Positions 16,146 through 24,224 of a stretch of 64,000 nucleotides of DNA are shown here, piece by piece. Under the pieces are notes generated by a model, which saw only the letters and a program-made list of their open reading frames with translations, did not search any database and had not been told where the DNA came from. Position 1 is the first letter of the stretch. The number at the start of each line of letters is the position of its first letter. Both the position numbers and the translations under genes were made by a program. Origin of the DNA: CAJMGO01 sp900557305 (lineage in GTDB: Bacteria > Bacillota_I > Bacilli_A > RF39 > UBA660); NCBI GenBank assembly GCA_905212975.1, contig CAJMGO010000006.1, positions 9,767 through 73,766 on the forward strand, in the 5' to 3' direction.

Positions 16146-16197
16146 AAAAAAGAGGAGCCAATAGTATTTAATAAAGTCTAAATACTACTGACTCCTC
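16146..16197 (-). promoter_or_regulatory. Attenuator terminator after the leader peptide
   Basis: GAGGAG (16152-16157) pairs with CTCCTC (16192-16197), and TAGTATTT (16162-16169) with AAATACTA (16180-16187), giving a near-continuous 18-bp stem followed by six U residues on the minus strand. The upstream arm is part of the leader-peptide ORF, so a ribosome in the leader would disrupt the terminator. Confidence 0.75.
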
Positions 16198-16245
16198 ACA
16201 ATATTCAATATTATAAATTTTTTGTTTATGTATATATTTTATCAT
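16168..16245 (-). CDS. 25-residue leader peptide of an attenuator
   Basis: The ATG at 16245 follows AGAGAGG (16253-16259), and the ORF 'MIKYIHKQKIYNIEYCEESV...' ends with a TAA inside the loop of the terminator hairpin. Promoter, leader ORF and overlapping terminator form the layout of ribosome-mediated attenuators that control antibiotic-responsive genes in Bacillota. What follows today is only a recombinase stub. Confidence 0.6.
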   Translation of the reverse strand: MIKYIHKQKIYNIEYCEESVVFRLY

Positions 16246-16290
16246 AGATGTACCTCTCTTTCTAGAGAATACCTCTTTCATTGATTATTT

Positions 16291-16318
16291 ATAATATCAC
16301 TTTTTTATAATTTGTCAA
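16291..16318 (-). promoter_or_regulatory. Sigma-A promoter of the leader transcript
   Basis: TTGACA (16313-16318) and TATTAT (16291-16296) with 16-bp spacing on the minus strand, about 46 bp upstream of the leader start codon. Confidence 0.65.
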
Positions 16319-16344
16319 TTCCATGTTTAGGGAATACATAGTAT

Positions 16345-16410
16345 TTATATTGTTTTTAAATAATCTTCTAATGAAAGTTCTTCTTTAATAATATTTACCA
16401 TTGTTTCCAT
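16345..16410 (-). other. Possible 18-21 residue ORF in the recombinase-tRNA gap
   Basis: An ATG (16410) and a second ATG (16401) behind GAAAGG open 'METMVNIIKEELSLEDYLKTI', then TAA. It is too short to assign and may be another remnant. The 16125-16511 gap otherwise holds the leader attenuator and the tRNA terminator. Confidence 0.3.
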
Positions 16411-16444
16411 CCTTTCTTATTTTGCTAGAATATTTTTTAAGCAC

Positions 16445-16473
16445 AAAAAAAACTAATCCATTTCTGAATTAGT
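16445..16473 (-). terminator. Terminator downstream of tRNA-His
   Basis: ACTAATTC-like stem closing on GATTAGT, followed by eight U residues on the minus strand. A second perfect hairpin, CTCGAA/TTCGAG (16485-16499), lies between it and the tRNA. Confidence 0.8.
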
Positions 16474-16511
16474 CATTTATCAAACTCGAAAAATTCGAGC
16501 AGATTTCACAA

Positions 16512-16588
16512 TGGGGCGCTCTGTGGGGATCGAACCCACGCATGCCTGAGTCACAGTCAGGTGTGTTAACCGCTTCACCAAGAACGCC
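16512..16588 (-). tRNA. tRNA-His (anticodon GTG)
   Basis: The 77-nt minus-strand sequence folds as a tRNA with an 8-bp acceptor stem including G-1:C73, the hallmark of tRNA-His. The anticodon stem CCTGA/TCAGG surrounds CTGTGAC (anticodon GTG at 16552-16554), the T-loop is GTTCGATCC, and CCA is encoded. It lies next to the debris of an integrative element, although I see no duplicated tRNA end that would prove it was the attachment site. Confidence 0.97.
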
Positions 16589-16720
16589 ATTTCAATAGTA
16601 ACAAAGCTATTTTATCAATAAATTTAAAATTTATCAAGCTTTTTTACTATTTATTAGAAATATATTTACATTTTATATTCATTTATATGAACTTAATTAG
16701 ATTAATTGTAGGTAATACAT

Positions 16721-18343
16721 CTAATTATTATTTGTATTGTGAATATATTTTTCTAATCTTTCTTTATCATAGTTTATTATTTTACCACTTGGTAATAATA
16801 GTATTCTATCAACGTTTATACTTTCTATAAATGGTATATTATGGCTTACCATTATTATTGTACCTTCATAATTTTTAAAATTTTCTCCAATTACTTTTTG
16901 TGTATCCGGATCTAAATGATTTGTTGGTTCATCTAAAAGTAACAAGTTAGCTCTTTCAAGCATTATTTTACACAAAGCAACTCTTGCTTTTTCTCCTGGT
17001 GATAATACTTCTATTTTTTTAAATACATCATCACCATAAAATAAGAAACTACCTAATATTGTTCTTAATTCTTTATCACTATATCCTTTTGTATCAACAT
17101 TTTCTATTATTGTTTTTGATGGTTTTAAAAGTTCTAGTTCTTGAGCATAATATGCTATATCTGTTTTATTACCATACCAAATATTTCCTTCTTCTGGTTT
17201 ATATTTTCCTATTAAAAGTTTTAATAATGTAGATTTACCTACTCCATTTTCTCCGATGATTAAAAATCTCTCTTTATTGTTTATAACAAAAGATAAATTT
17301 TTATATAAATAATCTTTTTCTTCGTATTTAAATTTTATATTGTTTACTTTAAGTGGTATTCTAGAACCTTCTCTTAAGGGTTTAATATTTAATTTTAATT
17401 TAGAATATTTCTTTTCTCTTACATGTAATTCACTTAACTTTTTTTCTAATTTTATTTCTCTATCTTTTCCCATTTTCTTTATATTATGGTTTGTCCTTGA
17501 AGCTTTTTTTGCTTTATCAATAAATGATTTTAGTGTTTCTATTTCTTGTTCTTGTTTTTCTATTAATTTTTCTTCTATTTCTTGTTCTTGTTTATGTTTT
17601 TTTAAGTATTCATTGTAATTACCATTATACATTGTTATTTGTTTCGTTGTTTTATTTACATACATAATTTTATTTACTATTTTGTTTAAAAAATCTACAT
17701 CATGTGAAATTACTAATACCATTCCTTTATATTTTTTTATATATCCTTCTATATATTCTCTTGTTGTTGCATCTAAATGATTTGTTGGTTCATCTAAAAG
17801 AAGAATTTCAGGATTAGAGTATATTAAGTGAGCGAAAGCAATTTTGGATTTTTGACCACCAGATAAATCCATTAATTTCATATCTAATAATTCTAACGGA
17901 ATACTCATTTTTTCTATAATTTCAAATAATGTATTTTCTGCATTATAACAATCATAATATTCTAACTTTTCTTGTGTATTTGATATTTCTTTTAATATTT
18001 TTTGTTGTTTCTTTTCTTCAGCTATAGAAACATCTATATATAATTTTTCCAGCTTTTTTTCTAATTCTTTTATTGGACGTGCACTAAGCAAGTAATCAAA
18101 TACATTTAGTTCTAAATCATCTAATTCTATTTCTTGTGGTAAATAACCTATTCTATAATCTTTTGGTATTACTATTCTTCCACTATCTAATTTTATTTTT
18201 TTTAAAATTACATTAAATAAAGTAGTTTTACCTGCACCATTTACTCCAACTATACCAACTCTATCTTTATTTTCTATATTAAAACAAGCATTATTATATA
18301 TTTTATTCATACCAAATGTAAGATTTATATTCTCACCCTTCAT
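16721..18343 (-). CDS. ABC-F family ribosome-associated ATPase
   Basis: A 540-residue protein with two ABC ATPase domains and no membrane segments. The first Walker A is 'GVNGAGKTT', with signature 'LSGGQKSK' and 'LLLDEPTNHLD'. A charged linker occupies about residues 230-310. The second Walker A is 'GENGVGKST', with 'LSPGEKARVAL' and 'LLLDEPTNHLD'. ABC-F proteins bind the ribosomal E site and act in translation or in protection from ribosome-targeting antibiotics. The length suits the YkpA/YfmM-like housekeeping group, but a resistance role cannot be excluded. The ATG at 18343 was chosen over an earlier in-frame start because AGAGGTG precedes it. Confidence 0.9.
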   Translation of the reverse strand: MKGENINLTFGMNKIYNNACFNIENKDRVGIVGVNGAGKTTLFNVILKKIKLDSGRIVIPKDYRIGYLPQEIELDDLELNVFDYLLSARPIKELEKKLEKLYIDVSIAEEKKQQKILKEISNTQEKLEYYDCYNAENTLFEIIEKMSIPLELLDMKLMDLSGGQKSKIAFAHLIYSNPEILLLDEPTNHLDATTREYIEGYIKKYKGMVLVISHDVDFLNKIVNKIMYVNKTTKQITMYNGNYNEYLKKHKQEQEIEEKLIEKQEQEIETLKSFIDKAKKASRTNHNIKKMGKDREIKLEKKLSELHVREKKYSKLKLNIKPLREGSRIPLKVNNIKFKYEEKDYLYKNLSFVINNKERFLIIGENGVGKSTLLKLLIGKYKPEEGNIWYGNKTDIAYYAQELELLKPSKTIIENVDTKGYSDKELRTILGSFLFYGDDVFKKIEVLSPGEKARVALCKIMLERANLLLLDEPTNHLDPDTQKVIGENFKNYEGTIIMVSHNIPFIESINVDRILLLPSGKIINYDKERLEKYIHNTNNN

Positions 18344-18478
18344 AAAAACACCTCTGGTATATTTTAACATATTACTACTTAAATGTATAATTTTTTTATA
18401 TTTTTACATACTATACATAGATTACTAGTCTATAAAGAAAATGAAGCATTTATGAGAAAATTTAAGTGGTGAGAATGT

Positions 18479-18709
18479 ATGAGCAGTGAAACAAATATAT
18501 ATAATATAATTGGTAAAAATATTAAAAAATATCGTAAACAAAATGGTATGACACAAAGAGAGTTAGCTGAAAAGATGTTATTAAGTGATAGTTTTATAGC
18601 AAAACTTGAATCTTCTACATACCAAACTTTATCTATAGATACTTTATTACAGTTTTCAAAAACTTTAAATGTTAATATTAAATGTTTCTTTGATGAGAAT
18701 AATGAATAA
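18479..18709 (+). CDS. XRE-family helix-turn-helix protein
   Basis: A 76-residue single-domain Cro/C1-type DNA-binding protein: 'IGKNIKKYRKQNGMTQRELAEKMLLSDSFIAKLES' covers the HTH at about residues 10-45. 'SIDTLLQFSKTLNVNIKCFF' follows. It is transcribed divergently from the ABC-F gene and converges on tdk. GGTGAGAATGT precedes the ATG. The target is unknown. Confidence 0.85.
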   Translation: MSSETNIYNIIGKNIKKYRKQNGMTQRELAEKMLLSDSFIAKLESSTYQTLSIDTLLQFSKTLNVNIKCFFDENNE

Positions 18710-18728
18710 TTATTCTTTTTTTATTAAA

Positions 18729-18762
18729 TAAAAAAGTTAAAATTTTATTTTTTTAACTTTTT
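18729..18762. terminator. Bidirectional terminator between the XRE gene and tdk
   Basis: AAAAGTTAAAA/TTTTAACTTTT (11-bp stem, 8-nt loop) flanked by A and T runs. The tdk stop codon lies inside it. Confidence 0.6.
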
Positions 18763-19327
18763 GTAAATAACATTTACCACATAATGGTTCATAATCTATA
18801 TTTTTATTTTTTCCATCTATTTCTATTTCATTTCCAAATGAAACATATTTATTGTCTATTTTTCTAGCAGCAAATCTTGCTATTTCTTTACATTTACACA
18901 ATGTTTTTAATTCTTCTAAAACATCTGATATTTCTAATAGTCTTCTTGATCCTTCAAAAGATTCAGCCATAAAATTTGTTCTAAGTCCATAGCATATTAC
19001 TGGAATATTTATTTTTTTAGTTATAAAGAATAATTCATCAATTTGATTTTTTGATAGAAATTGAGCTTCATCTACAAATATACAAGCTGTTTTTTCTGTC
19101 AATTTTTCTTTTATTAATTTCAAAATTGAATCTTTTTCTTTTATTAATATATCTACCTTTCTTTGTAAACCAATTCTTGAATCTAATTTATCATTACCTT
19201 TTGTATCAATAATAGGTTTCATAACAATTACTTCATATCCTACTTCTTCATAACTATGTGCAGTTCTCATTAAATCTATACTTTTACCACTATTCATTGT
19301 TCCATATTTAAAATGTAATTTTGCCAT
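18737..19327 (-). CDS. tdk: Thymidine kinase
   Basis: A 196-residue type II thymidine kinase. It has P-loop 'GTMNSGKSIDLM' near residue 9, 'CIFVDEAQFL' (Walker B and catalytic Glu), a lasso region 'YGLRTNFMAESFEGSRRLLEISD', and a structural zinc site from 'CKCK' and 'CGKC'. It phosphorylates thymidine to dTMP in nucleotide salvage. It stands alone with its own ribosome binding site and terminator. Confidence 0.96.
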   Translation of the reverse strand: MAKLHFKYGTMNSGKSIDLMRTAHSYEEVGYEVIVMKPIIDTKGNDKLDSRIGLQRKVDILIKEKDSILKLIKEKLTEKTACIFVDEAQFLSKNQIDELFFITKKINIPVICYGLRTNFMAESFEGSRRLLEISDVLEELKTLCKCKEIARFAARKIDNKYVSFGNEIEIDGKNKNIDYEPLCGKCYLQKVKKIKF

Positions 19328-19396
19328 ATACTACCTCTTTACTATATTACCTTTTTCATTTTATCACTTTATATATTTTTTTCTATATTTTTATAA

Positions 19397-19420
19397 AAAA
19401 AAAGAAAGAATTTACTTTCT
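19397..19420 (-). terminator. Terminator overlapping the end of typA
   Basis: AGAAAG/CTTTCT stem with a 6-nt loop followed by a long U run on the minus strand. The typA stop codon (19412-19414) is inside the hairpin. Confidence 0.65.
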
Positions 19421-21223
19421 ACTGTCAAATTTCTTTCTTTCTGATGTATTTAATATTCTTTTTCTCATTCTGAAATTAAGTGGTGTTACTTCTACTAGCT
19501 CATCACTATTTATATAATCTAAGCAATATTCAAGACTGATTTGTCTAGGTCTTTTAAGTACTACTGTATGATCTTTTCCAGCACTTCTTGTATTTGTTAA
19601 ATTTTTTCCCTTAACTACATTTACCGCTAAATCATTTTCATGAGAATGTTCTCCAACTATCATACCTTCATATACTTCTGTACCAGGTTCAATAAACATT
19701 ACACCTCTATCTTCAAGTTGCCCTAAAGCATAAGCTGTAGATTGTCCATTTTCCATTGAAACAAGTACACCTAGTTTTCTTTCACCAACACTTGTTCCTG
19801 CAACTTTTTTGTATTCCTTAAATGTATGATTTAGAATACCATATCCTTTTGTCATTGTCATGAATTCTGTTGAAAAACCTATTAAACCTCTTGAAGGAAC
19901 TAAGTAATTTAATCTTACTTGGTTTTCATGATTTGTCATATTTACCATTTCACCTTCACGATTACCAAGAGCTTCTATAACTGTTCCTACATTTTCTTCA
20001 GGTACTTCTATCATAACATCTTCGTATGGTTCACACATTACACCATCGATTTCTTTTTTTATTACTTGTGGTTTAGAAACTTGTAATTCAAATCCTTCAC
20101 GTCTCATATTTTCTATCAATATTGATAAGTGTAATTCTCCACGTCCAGATACTATAAATGATTCATTGTCATTTGGTTCAACTCTAAGAGATACGTCTTT
20201 CTCTGTTTCTTTCATTAATCTTTCTTTTATCTTATTGGCTGTAACTAATTTACCTTCTCTACCTACAAATGGTGAAGTATTAGCACCAAATGTCATCTGT
20301 AATGTTGGCTCATCAATTCTAAGATGTGGTAAAGCTTCTTCATATCCAACTTCACATACAGTTTCTCCTACACTTATATCAGGTAGACCTGCTATAGCAA
20401 CAATATCTCCAGCTTCTGCTTCTTCTATTTCAATACGTTTTAATCCTAAGAATCCAAATAATTTTTGTACTCTAAATTGTTTTGTAGTACCATCTAATCT
20501 CATACAAGATACTTGTTGATTAACTTTAATTTTTCCTCTTTTTACAACACCAATTCCAATTCTTCCAACAAAATCATTATAGTCTAATAACGCAGGTTGA
20601 AATTGTAAGTGTCCTTCTTTTTCTACTTTTGGAGCAGGAATATAATCAACAATTAAATCTAAAAGTGGATCCATTGTTGGCTTTTGTGTATTTTTATCTG
20701 GGTCTAAGCTTGATGTTCCATTTATAGCTGACATATATACTACTGGGAATTCAAGTTGTTCAATATCAGCACCAAGTTCTATAAATAAATCTATTACTTC
20801 ATCTACTACTTGTTTTGGTCTAGCTGTGTCTTTATCTATTTTATTAACAACAAGTATTGGTGTTACTCCTGCTTCAAGTGCTTTTTTTAATACGAATCTT
20901 GTTTGTGGCATTGTACCTTCATAAGCATCTACTACTAAAAGTACCCCATCAACCATATTCATTATTCTTTCAACTTCTCCACCAAAATCAGCATGTCCTG
21001 GAGTATCTAGTATATTAATCCTACATCCGTTATGATCTATAGCTGTAGTTTTTGCTAAAATAGTAATACCACGTTCACGTTCAATATCATTAGAATCCAT
21101 TACTCTTATTTCTACATTTTCATTATCTCTAAATGTACCTGATTGTTTTAATAATTGATCTACGATAGTTGTTTTTCCATGGTCAACATGGGCAATAATA
21201 GCAATATTTCTTATATTTTTCAT
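19412..21223 (-). CDS. typA: Translational GTPase TypA/BipA
   Basis: A 603-residue ribosome-binding GTPase of the EF-G-like class. G1 is 'AHVDHGKTT', G2 lies in 'ERGITI', G3 is 'DTPGHADF' and G4 is 'NKID', followed by the beta-barrel and the family-specific C-terminal domain ('SRGLIGFSTEFMT...KGYG', 'GEHSHENDLAVNVVKGKNLTNTR'). Length is typical. TypA supports 50S assembly and stress adaptation. It has its own promoter (21253-21282) and terminator. Confidence 0.97.
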   Translation of the reverse strand: MKNIRNIAIIAHVDHGKTTIVDQLLKQSGTFRDNENVEIRVMDSNDIERERGITILAKTTAIDHNGCRINILDTPGHADFGGEVERIMNMVDGVLLVVDAYEGTMPQTRFVLKKALEAGVTPILVVNKIDKDTARPKQVVDEVIDLFIELGADIEQLEFPVVYMSAINGTSSLDPDKNTQKPTMDPLLDLIVDYIPAPKVEKEGHLQFQPALLDYNDFVGRIGIGVVKRGKIKVNQQVSCMRLDGTTKQFRVQKLFGFLGLKRIEIEEAEAGDIVAIAGLPDISVGETVCEVGYEEALPHLRIDEPTLQMTFGANTSPFVGREGKLVTANKIKERLMKETEKDVSLRVEPNDNESFIVSGRGELHLSILIENMRREGFELQVSKPQVIKKEIDGVMCEPYEDVMIEVPEENVGTVIEALGNREGEMVNMTNHENQVRLNYLVPSRGLIGFSTEFMTMTKGYGILNHTFKEYKKVAGTSVGERKLGVLVSMENGQSTAYALGQLEDRGVMFIEPGTEVYEGMIVGEHSHENDLAVNVVKGKNLTNTRSAGKDHTVVLKRPRQISLEYCLDYINSDELVEVTPLNFRMRKRILNTSERKKFDSRK

Positions 21224-21252
21224 AAAATCAACTTCCTCACATAATCTTTGGT

Positions 21253-21282
21253 ATTATAGCACAGTATTTTATTTGAAGTCAA
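21253..21282 (-). promoter_or_regulatory. Sigma-A promoter of typA
   Basis: TTGACT (21277-21282) and TATAAT (21253-21258) with an 18-bp spacer, 30 bp upstream of the start codon. Confidence 0.75.
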
Positions 21283-21345
21283 TTATTACACACTTTTTTT
21301 ATTAAAATATCATTATATTTTATATGTAAAGAAAATGTTTTGTAA

Positions 21346-21375
21346 TTGAAATTTATTTTATATTATTGTTATAAT
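21346..21375 (+). promoter_or_regulatory. Sigma-A promoter of the nuclease gene
   Basis: TTGAAA (21346-21351) and TATAAT (21370-21375) with an 18-bp spacer, directly before the AGAAGG ribosome binding site and ATG at 21396. Confidence 0.7.
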
Positions 21376-21395
21376 TATACTAGAAGGTAGATTGT

Positions 21396-22016
21396 ATGAA
21401 AAAAATAATATTTTTTATAGCTATATTTTTTAGTTTTTTTGAAATTGCTTTTGCTCAGGATAGACAAGTTGTAGAGTTAAAAAAATGTGTTGATGGAGAT
21501 ACAGCTTGGTTTTATTATAATAATAATGAAATAAAGGTTAGATTTTTAGCAATAAATACACCTGAATCTACAAATAAAATTGAAGCGTATGGTAAAGAAG
21601 CTAGTGAATATACTTGCAATAGGCTTATGAATGCTAAAAAAATAGAACTAGAATATGATGATAATTCTGATTTAAAGGACAAATATGGTAGAGATTTAGT
21701 ATGGGTATTTGTAGATGATTCTTTATTAAATAAAGATATTGTTGAAAATGGATATGGTGAGGTTAAATATATATATGGTGATTATAAATATTTAAGTTTA
21801 ATAAAAGAAGCAGAAGAAAAAGCAAAAAAAAATAATGTAGGTATTTGGAAGGCAAATTCTAATAAAGATAAAAATACTCTAGCTATTCTGGCTATTATAT
21901 TGATACTTATTATTTGTTTAATATTAGGCGGTAATATAAAAACAAAAAGTTTAAAAAAATTTAATAATGAAATAAAAAAAGATCTAAAGAAAGAATTAAA
22001 AAAGAGATTAAAGTAG
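21396..22016 (+). CDS. Staphylococcal-nuclease-like (thermonuclease) exported protein
   Basis: A 206-residue protein with an N-terminal signal peptide ('MKKIIFFIAIFFSFFEIAFAQ'). A SNase domain follows: 'VDGDTAWFYYNN', 'VRFLAINTPES', 'YGKEASEYTCNRL', 'DKYGRDLVWVFVDDSLLNKDIVENGYG'. The catalytic Asp, Arg and Glu pattern is present. A C-terminal membrane helix ('TLAILAIILILIICLILGG') and a basic tail suggest membrane attachment. It should cut extracellular DNA or RNA. The next gene starts 10 bp downstream, within the ribosome binding site overlap, so they form an operon. Confidence 0.9.
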   Translation: MKKIIFFIAIFFSFFEIAFAQDRQVVELKKCVDGDTAWFYYNNNEIKVRFLAINTPESTNKIEAYGKEASEYTCNRLMNAKKIELEYDDNSDLKDKYGRDLVWVFVDDSLLNKDIVENGYGEVKYIYGDYKYLSLIKEAEEKAKKNNVGIWKANSNKDKNTLAILAIILILIICLILGGNIKTKSLKKFNNEIKKDLKKELKKRLK

Positions 22017-22026
22017 GAGGATATTC

Positions 22027-22677
22027 ATGAAAATAAGTAAATATAAATTTAGAGATATAGATAAAAAGTGGATATTAATTGATAGGCCAAAAGATATAAA
22101 AAAAATAAAGAAGAAAAATAAAATAGATCTTTCTTTAGATCCTGTACTTGGTATAATTTATATAGATCACGATATGGGATTGACTATTAGAATTTTAGGT
22201 AACATATATAAAGAAAATTCTGAATACTTATTTCTTGATAAATTTATTAATGAAAATATTATTAATATAAGAATTGATAAAAAAAATGATTTTAATATAA
22301 CAATTTTAAATGATAAAGTAGTAGAAGGAATAAATAATACTTTAGCAATTAATAAACAAATAGATGTATATTATTCTAAAAAAGCAATTATAGAATCTAG
22401 AAAAATGGAGTGTTTAGATATTTTTAGACATAAGTATTTTCCTGATGATATTGAACTTTATAATAAAAAGGATGATGACGATGAAATTATTTGGGGAAGA
22501 ATTATAGATTGCTCTATTAATGATAAAATTGTTATATGTGAATTATTGGATAATTCTTTAATAGATGAAAAATATAAGGAGCATACACTTGTTATGGCTA
22601 AATATGAAGAAACAAAAAAGGATGAAGCTATTGTTATTAAGAGTAATGTTAAAAAAGTCGAAAAAACTGCAAATTAA
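22027..22677 (+). CDS. Hypothetical protein co-transcribed with the nuclease
   Basis: A 216-residue soluble protein not recognised as a known family. It has no signal peptide or membrane segment. It is rich in Lys, Ile and Asp, with short blocks such as 'DPVLGIIYIDHDMGLTIRILGN' and 'DDEIIWGRIIDCSINDKIVICELLD'. Its AGGAGG overlaps the stop codon of the nuclease gene, indicating coupled expression. A terminator overlaps its own stop codon. Confidence 0.7.
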   Translation: MKISKYKFRDIDKKWILIDRPKDIKKIKKKNKIDLSLDPVLGIIYIDHDMGLTIRILGNIYKENSEYLFLDKFINENIINIRIDKKNDFNITILNDKVVEGINNTLAINKQIDVYYSKKAIIESRKMECLDIFRHKYFPDDIELYNKKDDDDEIIWGRIIDCSINDKIVICELLDNSLIDEKYKEHTLVMAKYEETKKDEAIVIKSNVKKVEKTAN

Positions 22678-22686
22678 TGCAGTTTT
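22663..22686. terminator. Bidirectional terminator between convergent genes
   Basis: AAAACTGCA/TGCAGTTTT (9-bp stem, 6-nt loop). It contains the stop codon of the upstream plus-strand gene and ends at the stop codon of the minus-strand NUDIX gene. Confidence 0.8.
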
Positions 22687-23119
22687 ATTTTATTATTTTA
22701 TTTAATACATAATCCATAGTAATTTTAATATCTTCAAATACATTTATTTCTTCAAGTTCATCTCTACTAAACCACTTTACTGCTATATTTTCTTCTAATT
22801 GTGGACGTGGAATTATATCACCTACAGGTACTGCTAGATAGAAAAAATCAACATGAATCGTACCTTCTATACCAGTATTTTTTTGTACTGTAAGTGGTCT
22901 TATGTAATCATCCTCTCTTGGAAATCTTTCTCCAACAAGTTTTACCTTTACACCTGTTTCTTCATATGCTTCTCTAACAGCTGCATCTTCTGGTATTTCA
23001 TCTACCTCTATATGTCCACCAGGTTGTGTCCATTTATTAAATTTTCTATGTTTTACTAACAATATTTTTTTATTTTCTGGATTAATTATAAATGCTGATG
23101 CACAAAAGTGTACTTTCAT
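22685..23119 (-). CDS. NUDIX hydrolase
   Basis: A 144-residue NUDIX protein with the Nudix box 'GGHIEVDEIPEDAAVREAYEETGVKV' pattern (G-x5-E-x7-REUxEExGU) near residues 35-57. It should hydrolyse a nucleoside diphosphate linked to another moiety; the substrate is not evident. Its start overlaps the stop of tagO by 4 bp (ATGA), so the genes are co-transcribed. Confidence 0.92.
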   Translation of the reverse strand: MKVHFCASAFIINPENKKILLVKHRKFNKWTQPGGHIEVDEIPEDAAVREAYEETGVKVKLVGERFPREDDYIRPLTVQKNTGIEGTIHVDFFYLAVPVGDIIPRPQLEENIAVKWFSRDELEEINVFEDIKITMDYVLNKIIK

Positions 23120-24162
23120 TTTTTATTCCCCTTTTTATGTTCAAATAATACATTTGTTTTTAGTACAAATATTAAAACTATTATAAATAATAATATATAT
23201 AATATATAACCTATAACTCTATCTCTTAATACATATACAATTGATGAAAATGCAAATAAAGCATCTACTATATAAATTATTAAAACCGTTTGTCTTTGTG
23301 TAAAATTTCTACTTAAAAATTGATGATGAATATGAGATTTATCTGCTTGAGCTATTGATTGTCCTTTTATTAATCTTCTGATTATTGCAAATAGGGTATC
23401 AAGTATTGGAATTGCTAATATAAGTAATGGAATTATTAAAGATGTAAGTGTTACATTTTTAAATCCCAAAAGTGCTATTACTGATATAATAAATCCCATA
23501 AACATAGATCCACTATCTCCAGCAAAAATTGTAGCCGGATTAAAATTATATGCAAGGAAACCTAGTACGGATCCTACCATTATAAAACTTAAAATGTATT
23601 CAAGTCCAAAACTTCCCTTTATTATTGAAATAATCCCAACTGTTAAGAAGTATATGAAACTTATACCACCAGATAAACCATCTAATCCATCAATCAGATT
23701 TATACAATTAATACAACCTAATATAAAAAATATTGTTATTAAATGTGAGATACCTATTGGAAAATTCAGTTCAAATCCAAAAGCTGATATTGAATTCATA
23801 ACCATATTTCCATAAAAAACTATTACACAAGTTGCTGCTAATTGACCAGAAAATTTAGTTATAGGCTTTAATTCTACAATATCATCTACAACACCTATTA
23901 AAATTATAAAGAAACTTCCTATTAAAACAGCATTCATAGTAACTGAATGAATACCAAATATCATATACCCTATTAGGAAGCCTATAAACATTGCAACTCC
24001 ACCTAATTTTGGAATAGGTTTAGTATGTATATGTCTATTTCTTGGAATATCAATGGCATTTATTTGTATAGCTATTTTTTTTATAAATGGTATTAAAACT
24101 ACTACTGTTATAAATGTCGTAACTATTATTCCAAATGTTCTAAAAAGTAATTCTTGATCCAT
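23116..24162 (-). CDS. tagO: Undecaprenyl-phosphate GlcNAc-1-phosphate transferase (TagO/WecA type)
   Basis: A 348-residue polytopic membrane protein of the MraY/WecA family, with about ten hydrophobic segments. Diagnostic motifs are 'KPIPKLGG' (N-terminal), 'GVVDDIVEL' (DD motif), 'NCINLIDGLDGLSGG' (NxxNxxDGxDGL), 'FAGDSGSMFMGF' and 'DKSHIHHQ' (HxHH-type). It starts the lipid-linked assembly of wall teichoic acid or other surface polymers by transferring GlcNAc-1-P to undecaprenyl phosphate. MraY itself is excluded by the HIHH motif. Confidence 0.93.
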   Translation of the reverse strand: MDQELLFRTFGIIVTTFITVVVLIPFIKKIAIQINAIDIPRNRHIHTKPIPKLGGVAMFIGFLIGYMIFGIHSVTMNAVLIGSFFIILIGVVDDIVELKPITKFSGQLAATCVIVFYGNMVMNSISAFGFELNFPIGISHLITIFFILGCINCINLIDGLDGLSGGISFIYFLTVGIISIIKGSFGLEYILSFIMVGSVLGFLAYNFNPATIFAGDSGSMFMGFIISVIALLGFKNVTLTSLIIPLLILAIPILDTLFAIIRRLIKGQSIAQADKSHIHHQFLSRNFTQRQTVLIIYIVDALFAFSSIVYVLRDRVIGYILYILLFIIVLIFVLKTNVLFEHKKGNKK

Positions 24163-24197
24163 GCTACCACCTTTTTCAATTATATCATTAAATTATC

Positions 24198-24224
24198 AAA
24201 AAAAACAAGTTTATAGCTTGTTTT
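24198..24224 (-). terminator. Terminator overlapping the end of mreB
   Basis: AAAACAAG/CTTGTTTT stem (8 bp, 7-nt loop) and a U run on the minus strand. The mreB stop codon at 24211 lies in the loop. Confidence 0.75.
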
